Origin: DATGFK01 sp040007395
Lineage (GTDB): Bacteria > Chloroflexota > Anaerolineae > Aggregatilineales > UBA2796
Direction: 5' to 3'
DNA: 12,554 nt
Assembly (NCBI GenBank): GCA_040007395.1
Contig: JBDTVG010000154.1
Coordinates: 1-12,554 of the forward strand
Both the position numbers and the translations under genes were made by a program. Of the stretch, positions 7,401 through 12,554 are shown one piece after another. Position 1 is the first letter of the stretch. Each line of letters begins with the position of its first letter. Under the pieces are notes generated by a model. It had not been told where the DNA came from. It did no database searches and was given only the letters and a program-made list of their open reading frames with translations.

Positions 7401-7434
7401 GTTGGCGTTGAATCTGGCGCGTGCGACAGCGTAG
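4402..7434 (+). CDS. MmeI-like single-chain restriction-modification enzyme (type IIL/IIG), adenine methyltransferase
   Basis: A 1010-residue enzyme expected to bind DNA, methylate adenine at N6 and possibly cleave nearby. The N-terminal GRADVWYKGHFAWEYK segment holds D66, E76 and K78, the D-x9-ExK arrangement reported for MmeI. A helical linker includes NPTIFGTLFEG (310-320). The methyltransferase core has GAHYTSE (331-337, motif X), VLDPACGSGNFL (402-413, motif I, SAM binding) and GNPPF (538-542, catalytic motif IV). After the recognition region come FFGVLHAYAHELWSLRMGTW and GNDPRYTPTTTFETYPFP (about 832-870), then a helical C-terminus ending with LAAYGW. No separate nuclease or specificity gene is adjacent. 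Start is TTG with GGAG 8 bases upstream. Residues about 543-828 are encoded by unusually AT-rich DNA (19 of 60 GC at 6481-6540, against 36 of 60 at 5101-5160 and 42 of 60 at 7021-7080). A methylase-only variant cannot be excluded. Confidence 0.88.
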   Translation: MTTIPAEFVRNWSESKLREQQAAQSHFIALCQLVGHKTPTQLDPEGTFFTFEEQLQKTTGGKGRADVWYKGHFAWEYKGKHKDLDAAYAQLLAYKTALENPPLLVVCDFLEYRIYPQWPNINAQPFKFTNNDLLDAKTRNYIVWLLESPEKFKEERQSELNQRAVITRDLADQFAHLADLMRRFGVEQEGKAKWTPMQIAQFLAKLTFALFAEDTELLPRVYGQPVFRFLVDGGREMPQEFVPQLETLFQAMAGEKEAFNMKRVPYFNGGLFEDSSEGAGDGTEALDLAAIPGALDVLGKASEADWRKVNPTIFGTLFEGALDISKRAQLGAHYTSEADIRLIVEPVLMQPLYRLWDEIRTEAEPLLQTYLQTELAKLKQNTQDQLIALHDRMMDRLGTTKVLDPACGSGNFLYVSLRAMKDLEARVRKTFEPLGLPFRDVVTPRQLYGIEKDEFAAKLAQIVVWIGYLQWRYEDEGILRPFVKTSSPHPRALSNPVLKDKDNPTEPDRIVCDDSILRYDAEGKPYEPEWPAVDVIMGNPPFLGGNRVRGELGDSYINSLFALYKDRVPAFADLVCYWFEKARVNLENGAAKRIGLIATNSIRGGTNRTVLDRIKQTGDIFMAWSDRSWLLAGASVRVSIIGFDNGLQTERILDSMPVVNITSDLQSIVDLTQAQHILENESISFQGPSPKGSFDIPNSTAKNMLDDATNLDKKNNSDVVKPVLNAFDITHRSRDIWTIDFGLYMLEQEATLYRQPFDWVKQHVYPERITNNRKIYREKWWLYAEPRVGMREALHKLTRYIATPRHAKYRLFVWVNPHILCNDAVIAIARDDDYFFGVLHAYAHELWSLRMGTWLGKGNDPRYTPTTTFETYPFPWSPRSEPTTDPAYLAISAAARALNAEREAWLNPSEFATLSAPASGTTVKDRTLTNLYNALQAYRGVAPKKPSKTDTIKAAAREFAPRLAALHASLDQAVLAAYGWSDLVGTLRTSEGDEELLRRLLALNLARATA

Positions 7435-7452
7435 GCCACACGGTAAATCATC

Positions 7453-7472
7453 GGACAGGGCAAGCCCTGTCC
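7453..7472. terminator. Perfect palindrome after the R-M gene, terminator-like
   Basis: GGACAGGGC (7453-7461) and GCCCTGTCC (7464-7472) form a 9-bp perfect GC-rich stem with a two-base loop, starting 18 bases after the methyltransferase stop. It could stop or stabilise that transcript, but there is no T-tract and it is also part of the tandem repeat unit. Confidence 0.35.
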
Positions 7473-7652
7473 CTACATCCGAACGGTATTTCGTAGGGAC
7501 AATGCTTGCGTTGTCCGGTATTTTGCATTATCGGGCAGACGCGGACAGGGCAAACCGTGTCCCTACAGGAAATCGTGTTTTGTAGGGACAATGTTTGCGT
7601 TGTCCGGTATTTTGCATTATCGGGCAGACGCGGACAGGGCCTGCGTTGTCCG
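7453..7652. repeat. Tandem palindromic repeats, 90-bp period
   Basis: Units start at 7453 (90 bases), 7543 (89 bases) and 7632 (collapsed, about 20 bases). From GTAGGGACA to the start of the next unit, units one and two differ at one position, so the duplication is recent. The central part of the first hairpin has diverged. Each unit carries several inverted repeats: the 9-bp palindrome at its head, TGTCCCTAC paired with GTAGGGACA, and GGACAA paired with TTGTCC. In the third unit GGACAGGGC is joined directly to TGCGTTGTCCGG, as if a hairpin had been deleted. It resembles dispersed palindromic repeats of filamentous Chloroflexota and cyanobacteria. Confidence 0.8.
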
Positions 7653-7691
7653 GCAAATGTGGTGATTAACCCGAACTTTCATTTTGATGCA

Positions 7692-7880
7692 ATTGCCCTA
7701 AGTTTGGGGATAGGACTGTTGCAAAGTCGGATTTCAATAGCAAATTGACCCCACCCTAAATCCCTCCCCGCAAGCGAGGAGGGACTTACAAACTGAGTGA
7801 CTCCCCTTCCATCGCTTGCGGGGGAAGGGGCGGGGGGTTAGGGGTCAATGACTTTGCGATGGCCCTAGGCTTGGGGGAGA
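7692..7880. repeat. Inverted-repeat (MITE-like) element with flanking direct repeats
   Basis: Nested inverted repeats are visible: GCAAAGTC (7721-7728) with GACTTTGC (7850-7857), TTGACCCC (7745-7752) with GGGGTCAA (7841-7848), and CCCCGCAAGCGA (7766-7777) with its exact reverse complement (7812-7823). Outside them are imperfect direct copies, GCCCTAAGTTTGGGGA (7695-7710) and GCCCTAGGCTTGGGGGA (7863-7879). No transposase is encoded, so it would be non-autonomous. The internal part is shared with the copy at the right edge of the window. Confidence 0.7.
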
Positions 7881-7886
7881 CAACCC

Positions 7887-7915
7887 TTCATAAATTCACG
7901 CTGACTCGGTAGAAT
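7887..7915 (+). promoter_or_regulatory. Promoter of the glycosyltransferase operon, possibly leaderless
   Basis: TAGAAT (7910-7915, 5 of 6) has TTCATA (7887-7892, 4 of 6) 17 bases upstream. Only 7 bases separate the -10 box from the ATG at 7923, so transcription should begin at or beside the start codon. No Shine-Dalgarno sequence precedes the ATG, which fits leaderless initiation. Confidence 0.5.
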
Positions 7916-7922
7916 ACCGCCC

Positions 7923-8840
7923 ATGATTGATCTATCTATTATCATTGTCAGTTGGAATGTGCGCGATCTGTTGATCGTGTGCCTCGATAGCGTGCTAACG
8001 ACGACGCTGAATATCGAGGTGATCGTCGTGGATTCTGCTAGCAGCGACGCAACCCCCGCTATGCTTCGCGTGCGTTATCCACAGGTCAAGGTACTGCCGC
8101 AGACCGACAATATCGGGTTCACACGCGGCAATAATCTTGGCTTGGCTGTCGCTCAGGGACGTTATCTACTGCTGCTCAACCCCGATACAGAGATTGTGGG
8201 CGACGCGCTGGCGCAAATGGTTAGCTATCTCGACCAACACACCGAGGTAGGTATCGTCGGTCCACACACGCTTAACACCGATGGCAGTACACAATCTACG
8301 CGGCGACGGTTTCCGGGGCTGCTAACCGCGATCTTCGAGAGTACATGGTTACAGCCCTATGCGCCGCGCTCCGTGCTAGATCGGTTCTATGTACGCGATG
8401 TTGCCGATAGCGCTACCGCCGATGTCGATTGGGTGCAAGGGTCGGCACTGATGGCGCGTCGCGAAGTCTACGCCCAGATTGGCGCGTTGGATGAACAGTA
8501 CATGATGTTCAGCGAAGAAATGGATTGGTGCAAACGCGCCCGCACGGCGGGTTGGCGGGTCGTCTATCTGGGTGTGGCAACGATTGTGCATCACGGCGGC
8601 AAAAGCACTGAACAGGTCGCCGGATTCAAACACGTTTATTTCCAGCAAAGCAAGCTGCGCTACTTTCGTAAATATCATGGGTTACTCGTGGCACTGTTTT
8701 TGCGAGTGTTCCTCGTAGTGAGTTACGCCTACCAACTGCTGATCGAAGCGATCAAGGGCGCGTTGGGACACCGCCGCGATCTGCGCCGCGAACGGGTGAG
8801 CATGTACTGGCAAGTCATCCGTGCGTTGGCTGGCGGTTGA
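7923..8840 (+). CDS. GT2 family glycosyltransferase (WbbL/rhamnosyltransferase-like)
   Basis: A GT-A fold transferase of 305 residues expected to add a sugar from a nucleotide donor to a lipid-linked or surface glycan at the inner face of the membrane. Visible features are LSIIIVSWN (4-12), EVIVVDSAS (32-40, nucleotide binding), GFTRGNNLG (65-73), LLLNPDTEI (83-91, the metal-binding acidic motif), WVQGSALMARR (170-180) and SEEMDWCKRARTAGW (197-211, candidate catalytic acid region). A hydrophobic stretch (about 254-275) and a basic tail (about 283-291) suggest membrane attachment. Substrate is unknown. The start is ATG 7923 with no Shine-Dalgarno sequence but a -10 box just upstream. Its TGA overlaps the next ATG by one base, so it leads an operon with the GT4 gene. 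Confidence 0.88.
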   Translation: MIDLSIIIVSWNVRDLLIVCLDSVLTTTLNIEVIVVDSASSDATPAMLRVRYPQVKVLPQTDNIGFTRGNNLGLAVAQGRYLLLLNPDTEIVGDALAQMVSYLDQHTEVGIVGPHTLNTDGSTQSTRRRFPGLLTAIFESTWLQPYAPRSVLDRFYVRDVADSATADVDWVQGSALMARREVYAQIGALDEQYMMFSEEMDWCKRARTAGWRVVYLGVATIVHHGGKSTEQVAGFKHVYFQQSKLRYFRKYHGLLVALFLRVFLVVSYAYQLLIEAIKGALGHRRDLRRERVSMYWQVIRALAGG

Positions 8841-9979
8841 TGCGGATCGGATTTGTCACTGGCGAATACCCGCCGCTGCAAGGCGGAGTCGGCGCGTTTA
8901 CGCACGAACTGGCGCGGGCGTTGGTTGAACAGCACCACGCTATCTATGTATTGACAGATCACCGTGTGCCATCGGGCAGCGTAGACGCTATTCACGTTGA
9001 GGGTCGGGTTCAGGGTTGGAATCGTGCTAGCCTGTTTGCGGTACGACACTGGGCGCAGGTCAATCGGCTGGATGTGGTCAACCTGCAATATGAAGCCGCC
9101 GCATTCCAGATGGCGCAGTTGGTTCACCTTATGCCACGCTTGCTCGGCGCAATCCCCACGATTACGACGTTTCACGATCTGCTGGTGCCATATTTATTCC
9201 CGAAGGCGGGATCGCTGCGCTTTAGAGCATTGCTAGCATTAGCTCGCGCCTCGGATGGGGTGATCGTGACCAACGCGCCCGATGAACAGCGACTTCGTGC
9301 CGAAGGTGAACTTAAGCGACTATGCAATATTCCTATCGGCTCGAACATCGCGGTAGATTTGCCGCCGGGATATGATCGGGCGGCATGGCGGGCGAAGTTG
9401 CGCATCCCGACTGAGGCGACGCTCGTTGGCTATTTCGGCTTTATCAACGCCAGCAAAGGGGTTGATACGCTGCTCGAAGCGCTAGCCCAAGTCACGAACA
9501 CCCATCTCTTGATGATCGGCGGGCGCACGGGCAGCAGCGACCCGACCAACCAACAAGCGGCTGACGAGATTGATCGGTTGATTGCGGGGTTGGGGCTGCA
9601 AAGTCGGGTACAATGGGTCGGCTTTGTTGAGGGTCAACAAGTGAGCGCCAACTTGATCGCCTGTGATATGCTGGCGCTGCCCTATCGCGATGGGGTATCG
9701 CTGCGACGTGGGAGTTTCATGGCAGCGTTGGCGCACAGCTGCGCGATCATCACGACGCACCCCGACGGCGATTTGCCCGAAGTTCAAGATCGCGTGCAGG
9801 CGCTGCTTGTGCCGCCCAATTCGCCACAGGCACTTGCCGCCGCAATCCGCGAGTTGGCAGCCGATCCAGCACTGCGAGAATCGTTGCAGACCAACGCGGG
9901 GATACTTGCCGAGCGCTTTACATGGGATCATATCGCGGCGCAGACTGCCGCTTTTTACCGTGACAGCATTGGAGCCTAA
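8840..9979 (+). CDS. GT4 family glycosyltransferase
   Basis: This 379-residue GT-B enzyme begins MRIGFVTGEYPPLQGGVGAFT (1-21), the glycine-rich N-terminal loop typical of GT4 enzymes. The linker region is followed by the C-terminal donor-binding domain, with LVGYFGFINASKGVDTLLEAL (195-215), LLMIGG (223-228), VQWVGFV (258-264) and DGVSLRRGSFMAALAHSCAIITT (284-306). This last block occupies the place of the E-x7-E region but lacks the first glutamate in standard position, having D284 instead. A retaining transfer from an NDP-sugar is expected; donor and acceptor are unknown. ATG 8840 is chosen because it overlaps the upstream TGA as TGATG, a coupling arrangement; a TTG three bases earlier is less likely. 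No membrane segment is obvious. The next gene starts 6 bases after its stop. Confidence 0.9.
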   Translation: MRIGFVTGEYPPLQGGVGAFTHELARALVEQHHAIYVLTDHRVPSGSVDAIHVEGRVQGWNRASLFAVRHWAQVNRLDVVNLQYEAAAFQMAQLVHLMPRLLGAIPTITTFHDLLVPYLFPKAGSLRFRALLALARASDGVIVTNAPDEQRLRAEGELKRLCNIPIGSNIAVDLPPGYDRAAWRAKLRIPTEATLVGYFGFINASKGVDTLLEALAQVTNTHLLMIGGRTGSSDPTNQQAADEIDRLIAGLGLQSRVQWVGFVEGQQVSANLIACDMLALPYRDGVSLRRGSFMAALAHSCAIITTHPDGDLPEVQDRVQALLVPPNSPQALAAAIRELAADPALRESLQTNAGILAERFTWDHIAAQTAAFYRDSIGA

Positions 9980-9985
9980 AGTCAG

Positions 9986-12457
9986 TTGATCATTGATCGT
10001 CTAAAATCGCATCCACTCCAGATTATTCTGGTTGTCTATTTGCTGCTGGCGAGCCTGTACAGTGTCGTCACGCCGATCTTCGAGGCTTCCGACGAACTGT
10101 GGCACTATCCGGCGGTCAAGTATATGGCGGATCACGGCTTGCAACTGCCCGTGCAAGATCCGAAGGTCGAGACGGAGTGGCGGCAAGAGGGTAGCCAACC
10201 ACCACTGTATTACATGATCAGTGCGATCCTGACCAGGTGGATCGACACCTCAGATTATGCACAAGCTCACAAGGCCAATCCACACCGCGACATTGGGATT
10301 ATCGTGCCAGACGGCAATGTCAACATGATGGTTCACGATCCAGCAGTCGAGGCGTTCCCCTGGCGCGGTACGGTGCTGGCAGTGCATCTGATCCGCTTTT
10401 TCTCGGTGATCCTCGGTGCGGTGACTGTCGCCATGACTTATCTATTGACTGCCGAACTATTCCTCCTATCACAGAGAATGATTGGGCTTTCCTATGAATG
10501 GGCAATGACTTATCCATTGACTGCCGAACTATTCCCCGGTCGGCGCTGGTTAGCAAGTGCGGCAGCATTATTCACTGCCCTGAACCCGATGTTTCTATTT
10601 ATCAGCGGCAGCGTCAATAACGATAACCTATCGAATGCGCTAGGCGCGGTACTGCTGCTGCTGATCGTCCGATTGCTTAAGCGTCGTGATGCCCCACCGC
10701 TGCGTGATCTGGTGCTGATTGGCGTGATCACCGGGGCGGGAATGCTTGCCAAGTTCAATATCGGCTTCATGGTCATTTTGATCGTGTTCTCGCTGGCGCT
10801 CATTGCCTATCGTCTCCGCGACTGGCGACCCTTAATCGTTGGTGGACTGATTACGGGCGGGTTGACGATTGTGATCGCGGGCTGGTGGTATGTGCGGAAT
10901 GTGCAGCTTTATGGCGATCCCACCGGGCTAAATGTGTTTATTCATATCGTTGGGCCGCGCTCTGTTCCCGCGAATTGGGCGCAGTTGTGGACAGAGCGCC
11001 ACACGTTCCTGATGAGCTATTGGGGTTTCTTCGGCGGCGTGAATGTCCCTATGCCGGAGATTGTGTACAGCGGCTTCAACGTGATGGCGGCGTTAGCGGC
11101 GGTGGGGTTGGTGATTGGGTTGGGAATGTGGTTAGCGCGACGATCAGAAGCCCTCACCCCTGGCCCCTCTCCCAAAGGGGAGGGGAATCTAGGTGGCGTG
11201 AAACACGATTGGACACTGCTGCTGGGTCGAGCTTTCACCGTGATCTGGATCGTGGTGCTGTTTATCTCGCTGTTGCGTTGGACAAGCGAAACGTGGGCTT
11301 CGCAGGGGCGATTGATGTTCAGCGCCATCGCACCGTTGAGCATGTGGATGGCGGTAGGGCTAGGATCATTACCTTTAAGGCGTGTTGTTATTGGAGTAAG
11401 CCTTACTTGGTTTGCGTTAATTGCTGTGGTACTGGCTCCATTTACGATTCAGGCTGCTTATGATGTGCCGCTGAAAGAATGGGTAGCAACTTGGAATATG
11501 CCATCGTCAAATCCCTGTGATTCTGATGCACATTGTAATACTGTATTTTTCTACGAGCCGCAGCAAGCTAAACCATCACTCAGCGTCGTTTATCTCCCGC
11601 AATATGGGGACATATATCCCAATCAATACTTAAAATCCTACCAAGCCTATTTTCACGTGGAAGGAAATTTTACTCGTGATTGGAGCGCATTTATTCATCT
11701 TGAGAATGCTCAGGGATTGATTGTGGCACAAAGAGATATTTACCCACAACAAGGGCTTACGCCGACGACCTTGCTAAAAGCTGATGAAGGTTGGTTTAAT
11801 GACTTTGTGGTGCGGATTCCAGAACTGGCCTACACACCACAAGAACTCAATATATATCTTGGCTTCTATGACAATTTCCATCCTCAAGATCGGATGATCG
11901 CCAAGGGTAAGCCCGAAACGCGAACCATTCCTGAACCACCTCAAGTAACAAGCGACAATCGCGTTTTGCTTGGAACCGTTAAGTTGTTACCTCAGCCGTC
12001 TACACTCGATATGCCAAATCCCATGCGCGTCAACTTTGGCGATGAGGCTGAACTCATTGGCTATGATGTATCTAGTCTGGTGATGTATCCTAGCAAAAAA
12101 GTGAAAGTGACGTTTTATTGGCGGGAGCTGCGTCCCATGCGTACCGATTATCGCGTGTTCACGCAGATCCTTGAACCGGGTACACCCAACACCTTTGGGC
12201 GCAGTGATGGAATGCCCGCCAACTGGACTCGCCCAACGACCACTTGGAAAGTCGGTGAGATCATCAAGGATGAGCATGAGTTCACGATTAACGCCGATGC
12301 GCCGCCGGGAACATGGCAGCTTGAAGTTGGTATGTATCAACTAGCGGGCGAAAACCAATTTCACCGCCTGCGGATTATCACGCCGGACGGCGCTCAAGCG
12401 GAGGATGCCGCCTCGCTGACTCGGATCAAGATGAACCCCGCGTTGGAGCCGTTTTGA
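9986..12457 (+). CDS. Multi-pass membrane glycosyltransferase-like protein (PMT/ArnT or DUF2142-like) with C-terminal beta-sandwich domains
   Basis: An 823-residue membrane protein probably using a polyprenyl-phosphate sugar on the outer face of the membrane. After the first membrane helix (about 11-29) comes PIFEASDELWHYP (30-42), with acidic residues E33, D36 and E37 where such transferases have catalytic acids. EGSQPPLYYMISA (68-80) and VNNDNLSNALG (210-220) follow, with about ten further hydrophobic segments to about 485. ASQGRLMFSAIAPLS (438-452) matches the family's QGRYLF-like block. Outside the membrane are C511 and C517, then two tandem beta-sandwich-like domains (about 530-635 and 675-805). 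The second holds FGDEAELIGYDV, VTFYW and PPGTWQLEVGMYQ. Start is TTG with GGAG 11 bases upstream, 6 bases after the GT4 gene. Odd features are a 24-residue direct-repeat expansion (near 150-183), an in-frame genomic repeat (388-400), and a GC drop to about 40% in blocks from 11521-11700. Confidence 0.82.
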   Translation: MIIDRLKSHPLQIILVVYLLLASLYSVVTPIFEASDELWHYPAVKYMADHGLQLPVQDPKVETEWRQEGSQPPLYYMISAILTRWIDTSDYAQAHKANPHRDIGIIVPDGNVNMMVHDPAVEAFPWRGTVLAVHLIRFFSVILGAVTVAMTYLLTAELFLLSQRMIGLSYEWAMTYPLTAELFPGRRWLASAAALFTALNPMFLFISGSVNNDNLSNALGAVLLLLIVRLLKRRDAPPLRDLVLIGVITGAGMLAKFNIGFMVILIVFSLALIAYRLRDWRPLIVGGLITGGLTIVIAGWWYVRNVQLYGDPTGLNVFIHIVGPRSVPANWAQLWTERHTFLMSYWGFFGGVNVPMPEIVYSGFNVMAALAAVGLVIGLGMWLARRSEALTPGPSPKGEGNLGGVKHDWTLLLGRAFTVIWIVVLFISLLRWTSETWASQGRLMFSAIAPLSMWMAVGLGSLPLRRVVIGVSLTWFALIAVVLAPFTIQAAYDVPLKEWVATWNMPSSNPCDSDAHCNTVFFYEPQQAKPSLSVVYLPQYGDIYPNQYLKSYQAYFHVEGNFTRDWSAFIHLENAQGLIVAQRDIYPQQGLTPTTLLKADEGWFNDFVVRIPELAYTPQELNIYLGFYDNFHPQDRMIAKGKPETRTIPEPPQVTSDNRVLLGTVKLLPQPSTLDMPNPMRVNFGDEAELIGYDVSSLVMYPSKKVKVTFYWRELRPMRTDYRVFTQILEPGTPNTFGRSDGMPANWTRPTTTWKVGEIIKDEHEFTINADAPPGTWQLEVGMYQLAGENQFHRLRIITPDGAQAEDAASLTRIKMNPALEPF
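10433..10535 (+). repeat. 31-bp direct repeats 72 bp apart inside the membrane glycosyltransferase
   Basis: Positions 10433-10463 and 10505-10535 are identical except for one base (T to C). The offset is 72 bases, exactly 24 codons, so the frame is kept and the protein contains MTYLLTAELF then MTYPLTAELF. The 41 bases between them encode LLSQRMIGLSYEWA and have no relatives elsewhere in the window. The normal protein probably ran from one copy straight into PGRRWLA. Confidence 0.85.
11147..11188 (+). repeat. Palindromic repeat read in frame within the membrane glycosyltransferase
   Basis: The stretch encodes EALTPGPSPKGEG and consists of CCCCTCTCCC followed by GGGGAGGGG as an imperfect hairpin, preceded by CCCTCACCCC. 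This is the coding face of a dispersed repeat of the same style as the elements at 7745-7848 and 12473-12554. It falls in a loop between predicted helices (about residues 387-404), where an insert would be tolerated. Confidence 0.7.
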
Positions 12458-12554
12458 TGCAGCGGCACATTCTCCTCACCCTAAATCCCTCTCCACTCCG
12501 TAGAGAGGGACTTTCAGAATCGCCGGACTCCCCCTCTCCGCGTGCGGAGAGGGG
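12456..12554 (+). CDS. Possible start of a further operon gene, truncated by the window
   Basis: An ATG at 12456 overlaps the preceding TGA as TGATG, the same arrangement as between the GT2 and GT4 genes. The frame is open for all 33 codons to the window edge (begins MQRHILLTLNPS). After seven codons it consists of repeat sequence, so either a gene was invaded by the repeat at its 5' end or the frame is accidental. No family can be assigned. Confidence 0.2.
12473..12554. repeat. Second copy of the inverted-repeat element, cut by window end
   Basis: CACCCTAAATCCCTC, GAGGGACTT and GACTCCCC occur in the same order and near-identical spacing as at 7752-7806. The hairpin arms differ: here they are built on a TCTCC...GGAGAG type stem, whereas the first copy uses CCCCGCAAGCGA. 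Conserved single-stranded parts with changed but still paired arms suggest that base pairing is maintained. Confidence 0.7.

Larger units (their letters stand above)
7435..7922. other. Repeat-filled intergenic region
   Basis: This gap of nearly 490 bases holds no credible gene. It contains two and a partial copies of a 90-base tandem repeat (7453-7652), an inverted-repeat element (7721-7857) flanked by imperfect direct repeats (7692-7711 and 7860-7880), and the GT2 gene promoter (7887-7915). An 80-codon frame at 7506-7748 is made of repeat sequence. Confidence 0.7.

Noticed and set aside
4402..7434. BREX PglX or DISARM methylase
   Set aside because: No companion defence genes are nearby, and the N-terminal D-x9-ExK plus C-terminal blocks fit MmeI-like enzymes better.
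7453..7652. CRISPR-like array
   Set aside because: Units are about 90 bases, contiguous and internally palindromic, with no spacers and no cas genes.
10885..11463. Plus-strand frame of 192 codons in the membrane transferase
   Set aside because: Alternate frame inside a gene with strong membrane-helix and motif support; its composition reflects the GC-rich codons.

Overview
The window looks like a chromosomal segment from a member of the Chloroflexota (Anaerolineae or a relative). This is an inference from gene style. The evidence is a DUF6391-like membrane protein next to holA, a membrane glycosyltransferase with tandem C-terminal beta-sandwich domains, GC-rich palindromic repeats of the 'CCCTAAATCCCTC / GGGGTTAGGGGTC' type, and start sites that look leaderless or use TTG or GTG. 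No rRNA, tRNA, CRISPR array, transposase or integrase was recognised.

Layout. (1) Positions 1-2310 are AT-richer (40-43% GC in two 60-base blocks I counted, against 60% inside holA). They hold a decayed second copy of the 3' end of holA (180-330, minus). Next comes a minus-strand pair, a VOC/glyoxalase-like protein followed by a YdeI/OmpD-associated-like protein, transcribed divergently from an AraC-family regulator. (2) Positions 2326-3916 hold a 10-bp inverted repeat between converging genes, then holA (DNA polymerase III delta) translationally coupled to an upstream DUF6391-like membrane protein with an HxxEH motif. (3) Positions 3917-4401 are intergenic with a C-terminal TPR gene remnant (4030-4254, minus). 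They also carry the promoter and translation-initiation region of the next gene. (4) Positions 4402-7434 encode a 1010-residue single-chain restriction-modification enzyme of the MmeI-like (type IIL/IIG) kind. It has an N-terminal D-x9-ExK nuclease motif, SAM motif I and an NPPF motif. A sharply AT-rich insert coincides with the expected target-recognition region. (5) Positions 7435-7922 are a repeat island: 90-bp tandem units, then a large inverted-repeat element flanked by imperfect direct repeats. (6) Positions 7923-12457 form a three-gene operon: GT2 glycosyltransferase, GT4 glycosyltransferase, and a large multi-pass membrane glycosyltransferase-like protein. (7) The right edge is another copy of the inverted-repeat family, beginning just after the last stop codon.

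How the parts work together. The three right-hand genes overlap or nearly abut and plausibly build or export a surface glycan or glycolipid. The methyltransferase appears to act alone, since no partner nuclease or specificity subunit is nearby. The AraC/VOC/YdeI cassette looks like a small stress or resistance unit with its own regulator. The most interesting structural signals are the holA 3'-end relic on the far side of that cassette, the TRD-sized composition break in the methyltransferase, a hidden TPR relic, an in-frame repeat and a 72-bp in-frame direct-repeat expansion in the membrane glycosyltransferase, and possible leaderless promoters.
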